A stretch of DNA of 64,000 nucleotides from an uncultured Draconibacterium sp. (GCF_963677565.1 NZ_OY781981.1:4332001-4396000), one strand, 5' to 3'; counted from the first letter of the stretch, positions 32,992 to 42,211 are shown. Made by a program: numbers and translations. Notes: generated from the sequence alone by a model not told the origin.

Positions 32992-33585
32992 TCAATCCAA
33001 CAACATGATGATAAGGACTAGCAGTGTTGGATATTGTTTGATCAATTTCTCCCTGATCTGTTCTTTGGCCTTAGCAATATGCTTCTCAACCATTTTCAGG
33101 CTAATACCAATTTCGTCAGCCACCTCTTTTTGTTTTCGCCCGTCAATCTTACAAAGTTTAAATACCTGTTTCATTTTATCAGGTAACTCTTCAACTGCCT
33201 CCTGAAATGATTCAACAAGTTGCTCTTCCAGGCTCTTTTCTTCTTTACCCAGAAAATCAATCTGGTACAAATACTGAAGCTCACTCACTTCTTCCATATC
33301 GATGGAGAAAGTAGTGTTTTCCAGTTTCTCCTTTCGCAGAAAATTAAGGCAATTATTACGCAGAATTACAAAAAGGTAACTTTCAACCGATTGATCAGTT
33401 TTTATGGATTCGCGCCTTTCCCACAGCGCGATAAAGGTTTCCTGTATTAAATCTTCAACTCTATTGTCATCAGAAATAAACAGCTTGCAATATCCTTTTA
33501 GGCGAGGATAAAGCAACCGGAATAGGTCTTTAAAGGCAGACGGATTCCCTTTTTTTAGGTTTATGTTGGTTTGAATATCGAACAT
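32992..33585 (-). CDS. ECF RNA polymerase sigma factor (FecI-like)
   Basis: A 197-residue sigma-70 family factor. Region 2 includes VEDLIQETFIALWERRESI (about residues 42-60), the core-binding helix. Region 4 has LPDKMKQVFKLCKIDGRKQKEVADEIGISLKMVEKHI (about 134-170), the -35 recognising helix-turn-helix. The last residues (LLVLIIMLLD) are unusually hydrophobic. No own sensory domain. FecR is its regulator, and the GH95-SusCD locus its probable target. The first gene of the PUL on the minus strand. Confidence 0.92.
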   Translation of the reverse strand: MFDIQTNINLKKGNPSAFKDLFRLLYPRLKGYCKLFISDDNRVEDLIQETFIALWERRESIKTDQSVESYLFVILRNNCLNFLRKEKLENTTFSIDMEEVSELQYLYQIDFLGKEEKSLEEQLVESFQEAVEELPDKMKQVFKLCKIDGRKQKEVADEIGISLKMVEKHIAKAKEQIREKLIKQYPTLLVLIIMLLD

Positions 33586-33660
33586 CGATTTTCGTTAAAG
33601 GCCACAAATAAAAGAAATTTATGTGATACTTAAAATCGATATTGTCAGTTTTTACAGAAT

Positions 33661-33690
33661 AAAAAAGGCCCTGCAGATTTGCAGAGCCTT
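33661..33690 (-). terminator. Terminator of the kor operon
   Basis: On the minus strand AAGGCTCTGCAAATCTGCAGGGCCTTTTTT forms a stem closing on CTGCA / TGCAG with an outer GGC / GCC pair and a T tract. It lies 20 bp after the korB stop. The stem is nearly identical to the SusCD terminator at 26653-26683. Confidence 0.8.
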
Positions 33691-33710
33691 AATATCTAAT
33701 CGTTTAATTT

Positions 33711-34763
33711 TTAGAGACACTTCTTTTTGGAACCATTTCCATTTCCGTTTCCGGTAACTTCCCATGTATTTCCTGAATTTAACAGTTCATCAACGTTTGT
33801 TACTTTACGTGTGCTCTGTACCTCTTTAATCTGTGCTTCCATTTCAACATCGTAAACAGGAGCAGGTACTGCACGAATTACACCAAATGCGACAGGGAAA
33901 TCAGGTAGGGCCATGTTAATCAATGCCAAATGCAATGTTGGATCTACTTCCATCGCATCATGAACGAGAATGTCTGCTTCGGTTACTCCGTTTTCACCGA
34001 TCTTAACAACCTTCAGTTTACCATTTTCAAATACTAAACCTTTTTCATTTTCGGCACCAAATAACATTGGTTTTCCGTGTTCAAGCAATAGTTGGCGATC
34101 GGCACGGTGATTCGGATCATTAATCGCACTGTGTATTCCGTTGTTAAAGATCACACAGTTTTGCAGAACCTCAACTACCGATGTTCCTTTATGGTTTGCT
34201 GCTTCTTTAAAAACCGATTGGCTCAATTTCAAATTACCATCTATTGATCGGGCATAAAATGAACCACGTGCTCCTACAACAAGCTGTCCCGGAACAAATG
34301 GATCTTCAACAGTACCAAAAGGCGATGTTTTACTCACAAAACCCCGGTCAGAAGTTGGTGAATATTGTCCTTTTGTTAAACCATAAATACGGTTATTAAA
34401 AAGCACTACATTAATGTCAATGTTTCTTCTTATCAAATGAATAAAATGGTTACCTCCAATTGCCATTGAATCACCATCGCCGGTCATAACCCAAACACTA
34501 AGTTCAGGGTTGGCAGCTTTCACACCAGATGCAATAGCGGTAGCACGTCCGTGAATAGTATGAAACCCGAAAGTATTCATATAGTATGGGAAACGCGATG
34601 AACAACCAATACCGGATATTACGGCGAACTTCTCTTTTGGAATTCCCATATCAGCCATCGTTCTTTGCACAGCATTCATTATAGCAAAATCACCACAACC
34701 GGCACACCAACGTACTTCGTTCTCGCTTTTAAAATCTTTTATTGTATATTTTACATCAGTCAT
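33711..34763 (-). CDS. korB: 2-oxoglutarate:ferredoxin oxidoreductase, beta subunit
   Basis: A 350-residue TPP-binding subunit of a 2-oxoacid:ferredoxin oxidoreductase. The N-terminal WCAGCGDFAIMNAV (near residues 19-32) and FGFHTIHGRATAIASGVK precede the TPP motif GDGDSMAIGGNHF (near 95-107) with NNRIYGLTKGQ. No ferredoxin domain of its own. The C-terminal Gly/Asn-rich tail (NGNGNGSKKK) is unusual. With KorA it makes succinyl-CoA from 2-oxoglutarate, CoA and ferredoxin, a citric-acid-cycle step reversible in anaerobes. Starts 3 bp after korA. Confidence 0.92.
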   Translation of the reverse strand: MTDVKYTIKDFKSENEVRWCAGCGDFAIMNAVQRTMADMGIPKEKFAVISGIGCSSRFPYYMNTFGFHTIHGRATAIASGVKAANPELSVWVMTGDGDSMAIGGNHFIHLIRRNIDINVVLFNNRIYGLTKGQYSPTSDRGFVSKTSPFGTVEDPFVPGQLVVGARGSFYARSIDGNLKLSQSVFKEAANHKGTSVVEVLQNCVIFNNGIHSAINDPNHRADRQLLLEHGKPMLFGAENEKGLVFENGKLKVVKIGENGVTEADILVHDAMEVDPTLHLALINMALPDFPVAFGVIRAVPAPVYDVEMEAQIKEVQSTRKVTNVDELLNSGNTWEVTGNGNGNGSKKKCL

Positions 34764-34766
34764 TGC

Positions 34767-36608
34767 TTAGTCCTCCAAAAGTTTAGTGATACTTTCTTTT
34801 AATTCTCCTACCGTAAATGGCAATCCTTTTACTTTGTTAGCCTGGTGATAAGTAAATTCAGGCAACTCGTTGCGTAAGTATGCAGCAAACTGACCAAGGT
34901 TTAGCTCACAAACGATAATTTTATTGAATTTGCTGAAGACTTCTTTTGTATTTTTCGGAAGTGGCTTAATGTAGTTGAAATGAGCCAGACTTACATTTTT
35001 ACCCTCCAGTCGCATTTCGCGAACAGTGCTTGCAGTGTGACCGTAAGTTCCACCCCAGCTTACCACCAATACATCTCCTCCCTCTTCATCGCCACAAACT
35101 TCAAGTTCAGGAACCATCTCAACAACACGTTGAACTTTTTCTTCTCTGATCTCACAATTCACCTGGTGGTTTTCCGGATCGTGACTAACAGTACCGGTAA
35201 CATTCTTTTCTAAACCTCCAATGCGGTGTTCAAATCCAGGCATTCCCGGAAAAGCCCATTCGCGTGCCAGTGTTTCGGCATCTCGTTTATAAGCCTGGAA
35301 TGTTTCACTGTCTTTTGCAACTTTCGGTGTTATTGATGGTAGTTCCGCCATTGATGGAATTTTCCATGGTTCGCTACCGTTTCCTAAGAAACCATCGGTT
35401 AACAGTATAACAGGAACCATACGCTCTAAAGCAATTTTCGAGGCCATAAAAGCATAATGGAAACAATCTGAAGGCGTGCTCGCTGCCAAAACAACAACCG
35501 GACTTTCTCCATTTCGTCCGTATAAAGCCTGCATCAAATCAGACTGCTCAGTTTTTGTTGGTAATCCGGTTGATGGGCCACCACGCTGAACGTTTACAAT
35601 AACCAAAGGCAATTCGGCCATAACTGCCAAACCAATTGCTTCACCTTTTAGCGCCAAACCTGGCCCCGAAGTATTTGTAATAGCCAAATCGCCGGCAAAC
35701 GATGCTCCAATTGCTGAACAAATACCTGCGATTTCATCTTCGGCCTGAAAAGTTTTAACTCCTAAATCTTTACGTTCTGAAAGTGCTGATAAGATGTCGG
35801 TAGCCGGGGTAATCGGGTACGATCCCAAAAACAATTCTAATCCTGATTTTTCGGCAGCTGCCAAAAACCCCCATGCGGTAGCATGATTACCGTTTATATT
35901 TCGGTAAGTTCCGTTTTCAATATCGGCTGGATTTATAAGGTAACTTGGAGTCATATGCTGCATGGTTAAACCATAGTTGTAACCATCATGCAATACTTTT
36001 ATATTTGAATCAACAACAACTGGTTTCTTTTTGAATTTGTTGCGTATAAACTCCTCTACGTAATCCAGCGGACGGTTAAACATCCAACATACCAAACCCA
36101 ACGCAAACATGTTCTTGCTTCGCAGTACACTTTTATTGTCTAATCCAAACTCTTTAAGACCTTCTTTTGTTAGACTTGAGATAGGAACCGGAATCTTGAA
36201 AAAGTCTTCCAGGTTACATTCTGCAAAAGGATCTTCAGTTTGAAAATTTGCTTTTTTCAGGTTCTTTTCAGTAAATGAATCCGAATCGTATATAATTGTT
36301 CCTCCCGGCTCAAGAAAACGCGCATTGGCTTTAATTGCAGCTGGGTTCATGGCAACAAGTACGTTTGCATTATCTCCAGGTGTATTAATTTGTTTTTGTC
36401 CAAATTGCACCTGGAAACCAGACACCCCTCCTACTGTACCTTGCGGTGCTCGAATTTCTGATGGATAATCAGGAAATGTAGAAATGTCATTACCCAGAAG
36501 TGCCGTAGTATCCGAGAACAAGGTTCCGGTAAGCTGCATTCCGTCGCCGGAATCGCCTGAAAACCTAATGGCCACTTCTTCCAGTTCGATTACTTTAGTT
36601 TCTTTCAT
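34767..36608 (-). CDS. korA: 2-oxoglutarate:ferredoxin oxidoreductase, alpha subunit (gamma-alpha fusion)
   Basis: A 613-residue protein. The N-terminal gamma domain (RFSGDSGDGMQLTG, residues 15-28) is fused to the alpha domain, which starts near residue 245 with GFLAAAEKSGLELFLGSYPITPATDIL. The alpha domain also has the AEDEIAGICSAIGASFAG segment near 290-307 and QRGGPSTGLPTKTEQ near 342-356. The subunit binds CoA and closes the TPP site with KorB. The order alpha then beta with a 3-bp gap, and the 272-bp divergent region before carbonic anhydrase, indicate one operon. Oxygen-sensitive chemistry fits an anaerobe or micro-aerobe. Confidence 0.92.
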   Translation of the reverse strand: MKETKVIELEEVAIRFSGDSGDGMQLTGTLFSDTTALLGNDISTFPDYPSEIRAPQGTVGGVSGFQVQFGQKQINTPGDNANVLVAMNPAAIKANARFLEPGGTIIYDSDSFTEKNLKKANFQTEDPFAECNLEDFFKIPVPISSLTKEGLKEFGLDNKSVLRSKNMFALGLVCWMFNRPLDYVEEFIRNKFKKKPVVVDSNIKVLHDGYNYGLTMQHMTPSYLINPADIENGTYRNINGNHATAWGFLAAAEKSGLELFLGSYPITPATDILSALSERKDLGVKTFQAEDEIAGICSAIGASFAGDLAITNTSGPGLALKGEAIGLAVMAELPLVIVNVQRGGPSTGLPTKTEQSDLMQALYGRNGESPVVVLAASTPSDCFHYAFMASKIALERMVPVILLTDGFLGNGSEPWKIPSMAELPSITPKVAKDSETFQAYKRDAETLAREWAFPGMPGFEHRIGGLEKNVTGTVSHDPENHQVNCEIREEKVQRVVEMVPELEVCGDEEGGDVLVVSWGGTYGHTASTVREMRLEGKNVSLAHFNYIKPLPKNTKEVFSKFNKIIVCELNLGQFAAYLRNELPEFTYHQANKVKGLPFTVGELKESITKLLED

Positions 36609-36786
36609 CTCTAAAATGTTTGATTTTATTTTCGAAAACTAGACGCAGAATTCAATCGTACCCTAATTTTCATTCTATTGTTATTTTCTTTTAAGTCTGT
36701 TCAATTCATAAAAAAAACGACTCCAAAACTACTAAATCATAATTTTAGAACCGGTTTTCATCAAGGTCGATCGAAATAATATATAG

Positions 36787-36794
36787 CAAATGTA
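36787..36794 (-). promoter_or_regulatory. Candidate -7 box for korAB
   Basis: TACATTTG on the minus strand matches the Bacteroidota -7 consensus TAnnTTTG within the divergent region between korA and the carbonic anhydrase gene. No good -33 element lies 19-20 bp further upstream, and a second match, TAGTTTTG, sits at 36724-36731, so the choice is uncertain. Confidence 0.3.
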
Positions 36795-36846
36795 ACCATT
36801 ATTTAACAAGATTTGAATGACTTCTGTGATAGTTTTTGGGTTTTCT

Positions 36847-36854
36847 TATTTTTG
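36847..36854 (+). promoter_or_regulatory. Candidate -7 box for the carbonic anhydrase gene
   Basis: TATTTTTG matches TAnnTTTG, 26 bp before the ATG at 36881. TCTG 20 bp upstream (36823-36826) is a weak -33 candidate. This would give a leader of about 20 nt. Confidence 0.4.
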
Positions 36855-36880
36855 TAATCAATTTAAAACCAATTCAGATA

Positions 36881-37393
36881 ATGGCTATTATAAAAGAACT
36901 TAAAGATAAGACTCCGAAGATAGGAAAAGACTGCTTTCTGGCTGAAACAGCAACACTTATAGGAGATGTAGAAATAGGTAACAACTGCAGTATTTGGTAC
37001 AGCGCGGTACTACGGGGCGATGTGCACTACATTAAAATTGGTAACAATACCAACGTGCAGGATAATGCAACAATTCATGCTACTTACCAGAAAAGTCCGA
37101 CCAATATTGGAAACAACGTTACCATTGCACACGGAGCCATCATTCATGGCTGTACTTTAAAGGATAATGTAATGATTGGAATGAATGCTGTTGTTCTCGA
37201 CAATGCAATTATTGAAAGCAATTCTATTATTGCAGCCGGCTCGGTAGTTACCAAAAATACACGTGTTGAATCGGGCAGCGTATACGCGGGTGTACCGGCC
37301 AGAAAAGTAAAAGATATAAGTCCCGAGTTATTACACGGTGAGGTTGAGCGAATTGCAAATGCCTATCATATGTATTCGAGCTGGTACAAATAA
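36881..37393 (+). CDS. Gamma-class carbonic anhydrase / hexapeptide-repeat protein
   Basis: A 170-residue left-handed beta-helix protein. Hexapeptide repeats run from IGDVEIGNNCSIWYSAVLRGD (about 27-47) through NVQDNATIHATY, IGNNVTIAHGAIIHGC and beyond. The His residues in ATIHAT (about 70) and IAHGAIIHG (about 87 and 92) are the zinc ligands of gamma carbonic anhydrases. The frame opens upstream at 36836, but the ATG at 36881 gives the usual short N-terminus (MAIIKELKDKTPKIG). It may instead be a paralogue without anhydrase activity. Single gene followed by a nucleotidyltransferase after 57 bp. Confidence 0.85.
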   Translation: MAIIKELKDKTPKIGKDCFLAETATLIGDVEIGNNCSIWYSAVLRGDVHYIKIGNNTNVQDNATIHATYQKSPTNIGNNVTIAHGAIIHGCTLKDNVMIGMNAVVLDNAIIESNSIIAAGSVVTKNTRVESGSVYAGVPARKVKDISPELLHGEVERIANAYHMYSSWYK

Positions 37394-37450
37394 AGTTTAC
37401 AGTTGAGAGAAGGAATAACGAAGAATATGAAAAACTCAAAAATTTAAAGA

Positions 37451-38353
37451 ATGAAACCAACCTTACTTATACTGGCTGCCGGAATGGGAAGTCGTTTTGG
37501 AGGACTTAAACAAGTTGAACCCGTTGGGCCGAATGGAGAAGCTATAATCGACTACACAATTTTCGATGCCATTCGTGCCGGTTTTGGCAAAGTAGTTTTT
37601 GTAATACGCGAAAGCTTTGCCGATGCTTTTAAAGAAAAATTTGAAGCAAAGCTAAAGGGAAAAATTGAAGTGGAATATGTTTTTCAGGAGCTGGATAATT
37701 TACCAGCCGGATTTCAATTACCTGAAGATCGTGAAAAACCATGGGGCACAGCCCATGCAATTTTGGTTGCAAAAGATGCAATTAAAGAACCGTTTTGCGC
37801 CATAAACGCCGATGATTTCTATGGTGAAAAAGCGTACCAGGTAATGGCTGACTTCCTTAATAATAAGGTACAGGAACAAACCTATTCTATGATTGGCTAC
37901 CTACTTAAAAACACACTTTCGGAACACGGATCTGTTTCACGTGGCATTTGCACAGTAAATAAAAATGACAACCTGATTAAAATTGTTGAAACAACCAAAA
38001 TTTTCAAAAAAAACGATGCCGCCGTTTCAGTTAATGAAGATGGAACAGAAACGCCACTGAGCGGAAATGAAAAAGCGTCGATGAACTTTTGGGGCTTTCA
38101 TCCCACCATATTTAGCGTACTTGAAAATAAATTCGTAAAATTTCTTGAGACAGAAATCGACAAACCTAAATCGGAAATGTACATCCCGTCAGTTGTGTTT
38201 GAAATGATACAAGACCAGCAGGTAGAGGTGAAAGTACTGGAAGCCAATTCACCCTGGTTTGGTGTAACCTACCAGGAAGACAAACCCATTGTAGTGGATA
38301 AAATCAATTCATTAATTAAAGAAGGAGTGTATCCTGAAAAACTTTGGAATTAA
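37451..38353 (+). CDS. Sugar-1-phosphate nucleotidyltransferase
   Basis: A 300-residue GT-A-fold enzyme. The nucleotide-binding signature LAAGMGSRFGGLKQ (residues 8-21) and the metal-binding NADDFYG (near 119-125) are clear. The PWGTAHAILVA segment (about 97-107) is typical of hexose-1-phosphate uridylyl- or thymidylyltransferases. It is followed by a sugar-kinase-like gene with a hairpin in between. The pair resembles kinase/nucleotidyltransferase salvage pairs such as AmgK-MurU or NahK with a uridylyltransferase, which make UDP-sugars from free sugars. The exact sugar is not visible. Confidence 0.8.
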   Translation: MKPTLLILAAGMGSRFGGLKQVEPVGPNGEAIIDYTIFDAIRAGFGKVVFVIRESFADAFKEKFEAKLKGKIEVEYVFQELDNLPAGFQLPEDREKPWGTAHAILVAKDAIKEPFCAINADDFYGEKAYQVMADFLNNKVQEQTYSMIGYLLKNTLSEHGSVSRGICTVNKNDNLIKIVETTKIFKKNDAAVSVNEDGTETPLSGNEKASMNFWGFHPTIFSVLENKFVKFLETEIDKPKSEMYIPSVVFEMIQDQQVEVKVLEANSPWFGVTYQEDKPIVVDKINSLIKEGVYPEKLWN

Positions 38354-38371
38354 CTACATAAAAAATAAATA

Positions 38372-38400
38372 CTAAACCGGAAAATACAATTCCGGTTTAG
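38372..38400. promoter_or_regulatory. Hairpin between nucleotidyltransferase and kinase genes
   Basis: A perfect 11-bp stem CTAAACCGGAA (38372-38382) / TTCCGGTTTAG (38390-38400) with a 7-nt loop and no T tract after it on the plus strand. It ends 21 bp before the kinase ATG and may reduce expression of the second gene or mark a processing site. Confidence 0.5.
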
Positions 38401-38421
38401 TAATGCTAACTAAACTAACTT

Positions 38422-39519
38422 ATGACTGATTTAAAAAGTATCGCCCTGAACTTTCGTCTTGATGCTGAAATAAAAGAAGTAAAACCATTGGGAGAAGGTT
38501 TTATCAACGACACATATATTATTACTACCAAAAACAGCGGCCCCCGATATATTTTACAGCGTAAGAATAAGAACATCTTCTCTCCCATTCCTGCGATGAT
38601 GGAGAATATTCAAAAAGTTTGTGCACACATTAAAAAGAAAGTTATTAATGCCGGTGGCGATCCGTTGCGCGAAGCAATGACCATTATTGCCACAAAGGAT
38701 GAAAAGTTGTATTTCCTTGATGACAAGGATGAATACTGGACCGTTTGCCTTTATATTGAAGACACCATTGCATACGAAGCTGCAGAAACTCCCGACTTGG
38801 CTTATGCCGGAGGTAAAGGTATTGGTAAATTTCAATCGTTGGTAGCCGATTTAAAAGAACCGCTTGTTAATATTCTTCCCGGGTTTCACGACATTCGTTA
38901 TCGTTTTAAACAATGGGATGAATTACTGGCAAAAGATCCGGTTGGCAGAAAAGAAAAACTGAGCGAAGAGATTTCATGGATTGAAAGCAGAAAAGAAGAA
39001 ATGCTGGACTTCTGGAAATTGGTTGAAGACGAAACAATTCCAACACGCATCAGTCATAACGACACCAAAATAAACAACATTCTGTTCGACAAAAAGGGGG
39101 AAGTACTTTGCGTAATCGATTTGGATACTGTTTTAAGCAGTACCGTGCTGAATGATTTTGGCGATGCAATGCGTTTTTACACCAACACCGGTTTGGAAGA
39201 CGATAAAAATCTTGAAAACGTTTCGATGAATCTCGATATTTTTAAAGCTTTTGCAAGAGGATATCTGGAAGAAACCATCTCGTTCCTCAGCCCAAAAGAA
39301 ATCGAGTACCTGGCATTTTCAGCCCGCTACATTACCTATGAACAGGTTTTACGTTTTCTTATGGATTACATTGACGGAGACAATTACTACAAAACAAAGT
39401 CGGCTAATCACAACCTGGTTCGTACACGTGCCCAATACAAACTATTGCAAAGCATGGAAAATCAGTTTTCTGAAATGGACGGTTTTATAAAATCGTATGT
39501 AACGGAATTAAAAAGCTAG
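38422..39519 (+). CDS. APH-fold sugar kinase (NahK/AmgK-like)
   Basis: A 365-residue protein with the aminoglycoside-phosphotransferase fold. The catalytic loop is ISHNDTKINNILFD (H212, D214, N219) and the metal-binding VIDLDT has D233 and D235. The N-lobe has LGEGFINDTYII (about 23-34). The family includes N-acetylhexosamine 1-kinases and anomeric kinases of amino sugars, and many Bacteroidota members are found next to a nucleotidyltransferase, as here. Bacteroidota versions are often mislabelled as desulfating sulfatases. A role in amino-sugar or murein-sugar salvage is inferred from this pairing. Confidence 0.75.
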   Translation: MTDLKSIALNFRLDAEIKEVKPLGEGFINDTYIITTKNSGPRYILQRKNKNIFSPIPAMMENIQKVCAHIKKKVINAGGDPLREAMTIIATKDEKLYFLDDKDEYWTVCLYIEDTIAYEAAETPDLAYAGGKGIGKFQSLVADLKEPLVNILPGFHDIRYRFKQWDELLAKDPVGRKEKLSEEISWIESRKEEMLDFWKLVEDETIPTRISHNDTKINNILFDKKGEVLCVIDLDTVLSSTVLNDFGDAMRFYTNTGLEDDKNLENVSMNLDIFKAFARGYLEETISFLSPKEIEYLAFSARYITYEQVLRFLMDYIDGDNYYKTKSANHNLVRTRAQYKLLQSMENQFSEMDGFIKSYVTELKS

Positions 39520-39532
39520 GAAAGACATATTT

Positions 39533-40360
39533 TTAGAGGTGAACCGTTTTGGCGTTCACCTCACTTCCCATAAACAGTGCTGCTTTACTTTCAAAAGTTG
39601 CCGCCGATTCTGTAGTCTGGTAGTCCAGCGTTTTACCTTTTGTTAATCGCTTTTCCATTTCCGGATGACGCTTCAAATAATCAAGCAGTTTTTCGGCAAC
39701 TATTGCTCCCTGAGTTAAAATATTTACATTTTTCGGCACATATTTTTTAATTACATCAAAGAGTAATGGGTAATGCGTACAACCAAGAACCAGCGTATCA
39801 ATTGTTCCATCTTTTGTAAAAATGGAATTAATATTTTTCTGCACAAAATAGTCAGCTCCGGCATTTTCTATTTCATTATTTTCAACCAGCGGCACCCACA
39901 TCGGGCAAGCTTCCTGAACGGTAGATTTTACCCTTCCCTGAGACCATTTTTCCAACTCTATCGGATACGATTCAGAAACAACTGTTCCAACTGTTCCCAA
40001 TACACCAACATGTCCGTTCATTGTAATTTCTGACACCTTTTCAACGCTTGGCCTAATTACACCCAGTACACGATTATCGGGAGCTATTCGAGGTAAATCC
40101 AACATTTGAATATTCCGTAAAGCTTTTGCTGATGCAGTGTTGCAGGCAATAATAACCAACGGACATCCTTGTCTAAACAAGTATTTTACGGCTTGCAAAG
40201 TGTAATCGTAAACTACATCAAACGATCGGGTACCGTAAGGTGTACGTGCGTTATCGCCAAGGTATAAAAAATCGTATTCGGGCATGGCTTTAGTCAATTC
40301 TTTTAACACTGTTAACCCACCATAACCCGAATCAAAAACTCCAATCGGAGAGGTTTTCAT
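39533..40360 (-). CDS. murI: Glutamate racemase
   Basis: A 275-residue enzyme that makes D-glutamate for peptidoglycan. The two catalytic Cys are in ACNTASAKAL (C73) and GCTHYPLL (C194). The entrance motif is VFDSGYGGLTVL (residues 8-19). A perfect 9-bp inverted repeat (GAGGTGAAC / GTTCACCTC, 39536-39544 and 39554-39562) overlaps the last codons, without a T tract. Its end faces the kinase gene end (convergent), with 13 bp between stops. Confidence 0.92.
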   Translation of the reverse strand: MKTSPIGVFDSGYGGLTVLKELTKAMPEYDFLYLGDNARTPYGTRSFDVVYDYTLQAVKYLFRQGCPLVIIACNTASAKALRNIQMLDLPRIAPDNRVLGVIRPSVEKVSEITMNGHVGVLGTVGTVVSESYPIELEKWSQGRVKSTVQEACPMWVPLVENNEIENAGADYFVQKNINSIFTKDGTIDTLVLGCTHYPLLFDVIKKYVPKNVNILTQGAIVAEKLLDYLKRHPEMEKRLTKGKTLDYQTTESAATFESKAALFMGSEVNAKTVHL

Positions 40361-40372
40361 AGAAATGTATAT

Positions 40373-42211
40373 TTATCGTTCTAGTGACAAGTCGTAAGAT
40401 TGTTTGTAATATTTCCCGAGATTCGACCAGTCGAAATGCATTGATGCTTCCTCGCATTTATAGCGCAATGCGATCCTGTCGCGCCGGGAAAGATTAACAA
40501 ATTCGAACAACATATTGGCCAGTTCTTCAGCTGCTCTATTAAAATTACCTTCAGTCCTGTCAATTATGTACATGCCCTTCTCGTCATGATCAGGAATGTT
40601 ATTTTGTACGTAGTCGCCAAATCCGGCCAAATTACTTGTTACCGATGGCAGACCACTGGCCAAGCATTCAAGTGGCGTATATCCCCATGGTTCGTACATA
40701 CTTGGGAAAATACCCAAATGACAACCTCGAACAAACTGGGTATAATCCATTTTAAACAGCGGATTTGTTGTTGCAATAAAATCAGGATGGTACACAATCT
40801 TCACTTTATCATGGCGGTTATTCACCAAATTAGAAGTTCGCAAGAAATTAAGTATTTCGTCTTTGGCATCGTCAACCAACGTGTGTGTAACAATCTTCGG
40901 TAAGTTTTGTGTCTTCCAGCTTTGAACATTTCGTCGCAACTTTAGTCTTAAGTAGTCATCAACCAAAGCTCTCAGGTCTGGAAATTCATAATTACCGGTA
41001 ATCCGGGTAATTTCATCGTAAAGGCGTTCTCCAACCTGTTCTTTTATTTCCTCCACAACACGTGCTACATCCTCAATTTGAGCTTTCGACTGTAACACCT
41101 CAGGATTGAAAGAATAGAATGGTCGTTTGGTTATAAAAAAAGAAACCACCGTCATATCGGTTCCAGCTTGCTGCATTTTCCAGTTTAAGCGAGCCAGCGC
41201 TTCAAGAGTAAGATCGTAGCCTTTATTCTGATATTCGTATCGACCAGATGTGAAGAAATAAAGTGTTTTATCCAAATCGAATGAATAACTCTGAAAGAAG
41301 TGTCCCATTACAAACTCGTGAATCTTCTTCTTCACTTGTACGTGCTGATTCTGAATTTCATGTAGAGCTTCAAAACGTTCAATATTCAATCCGTTCGGGA
41401 GAAGCAAATCCGGTGTTCGTCCAAGTAAATAAGTGCATTCTTGTGCTGTTACTTCACTAACCGTTGTGAAAACATGAGCACCATGTGCCGAAGCTCTTTC
41501 TATTTGTGCAATTGGCAACACATTAAATTTTCTGGCTTCTTCTTCCCAGTTATAAAACGGAAGATGGCTGTAAAACTCGTGGTCATTCATAGCCAAATAT
41601 CGGCCCAGCAAAGTTGCATGCGTTGTAAAAACAGTCTTAATATTCAGGTTCGACTTTCGTATTCCGGGAATTGGCAGACCTGCCATCCATTCGTGGAAAT
41701 GTGCTATTATAGTCGAATCACAAACTCCGGTTCCGCACAGATAATGGAAAAACTCCTTGACCTGAAATCCGAAAGCTGCCACTTTATCCAGCAATTCATC
41801 TCCTTCCGGAACTGATATATTGTAATCTTTAAAAAGATAATATCGAATCTCGTCTAGTTTATCGTAAATCGAATAGGGATTAAAAAGCACAACATTAGGA
41901 CGTCCTGAAACAATCCACTGACCGTAATAGACTTCGAAACCGCGCGATTGCATTTCTAATACGGCCTTTCCGATAGGACTTGAAAAATCGGTTGCCGGAT
42001 CAAAATGGGCAGCCGCCTGATCAGCAAAATAAGGTCCGATAAGAAAATAATTTTGATGCCCCCATTTTTTCATCACTGTTGGTACTTTCGAGCGAATTAC
42101 CGTATAAATCCCTCCTACCTGGTTACAAACCTCCCATGCTATTTCAAATAATGTAGGCCTTACAATTTGCTCCTGCTGTTCATTCTCCATTTTTAACTTC
42201 GCTGCCATCAT
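40373..42211 (-). CDS. GT3-type glycogen synthase
   Basis: A 612-residue glycosyltransferase family 3 protein, the eukaryotic-type glycogen synthase found in many Bacteroidota. The N-terminal FEIAWEVCNQVGGIYTVIRSK (about residues 22-42) is diagnostic. HFHEWMAGLPI and FTTHATLLGRYLA follow, and the C-terminal E-x7-E motif is in MYEPWGYTPLECLASGLPSV (near 530). It adds glucose from UDP-glucose (possibly ADP-glucose) to glycogen in the cytoplasm. The first residues MMAAKLKMENEQQ allow several starts (ATG at 42211, 42208 or 42190). The gene starts 12 bp after murI ends on the same strand in reverse order, i.e. upstream of it in the operon, so the two may be co-transcribed. Confidence 0.88.
   Translation of the reverse strand: MMAAKLKMENEQQEQIVRPTLFEIAWEVCNQVGGIYTVIRSKVPTVMKKWGHQNYFLIGPYFADQAAAHFDPATDFSSPIGKAVLEMQSRGFEVYYGQWIVSGRPNVVLFNPYSIYDKLDEIRYYLFKDYNISVPEGDELLDKVAAFGFQVKEFFHYLCGTGVCDSTIIAHFHEWMAGLPIPGIRKSNLNIKTVFTTHATLLGRYLAMNDHEFYSHLPFYNWEEEARKFNVLPIAQIERASAHGAHVFTTVSEVTAQECTYLLGRTPDLLLPNGLNIERFEALHEIQNQHVQVKKKIHEFVMGHFFQSYSFDLDKTLYFFTSGRYEYQNKGYDLTLEALARLNWKMQQAGTDMTVVSFFITKRPFYSFNPEVLQSKAQIEDVARVVEEIKEQVGERLYDEITRITGNYEFPDLRALVDDYLRLKLRRNVQSWKTQNLPKIVTHTLVDDAKDEILNFLRTSNLVNNRHDKVKIVYHPDFIATTNPLFKMDYTQFVRGCHLGIFPSMYEPWGYTPLECLASGLPSVTSNLAGFGDYVQNNIPDHDEKGMYIIDRTEGNFNRAAEELANMLFEFVNLSRRDRIALRYKCEEASMHFDWSNLGKYYKQSYDLSLER

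Noticed and set aside
39536..39562. Terminator for murI and the kinase
   Set aside because: The inverted repeat is real but overlaps the murI codons and has no T tract on either side, so it is only described as a hairpin within murI.
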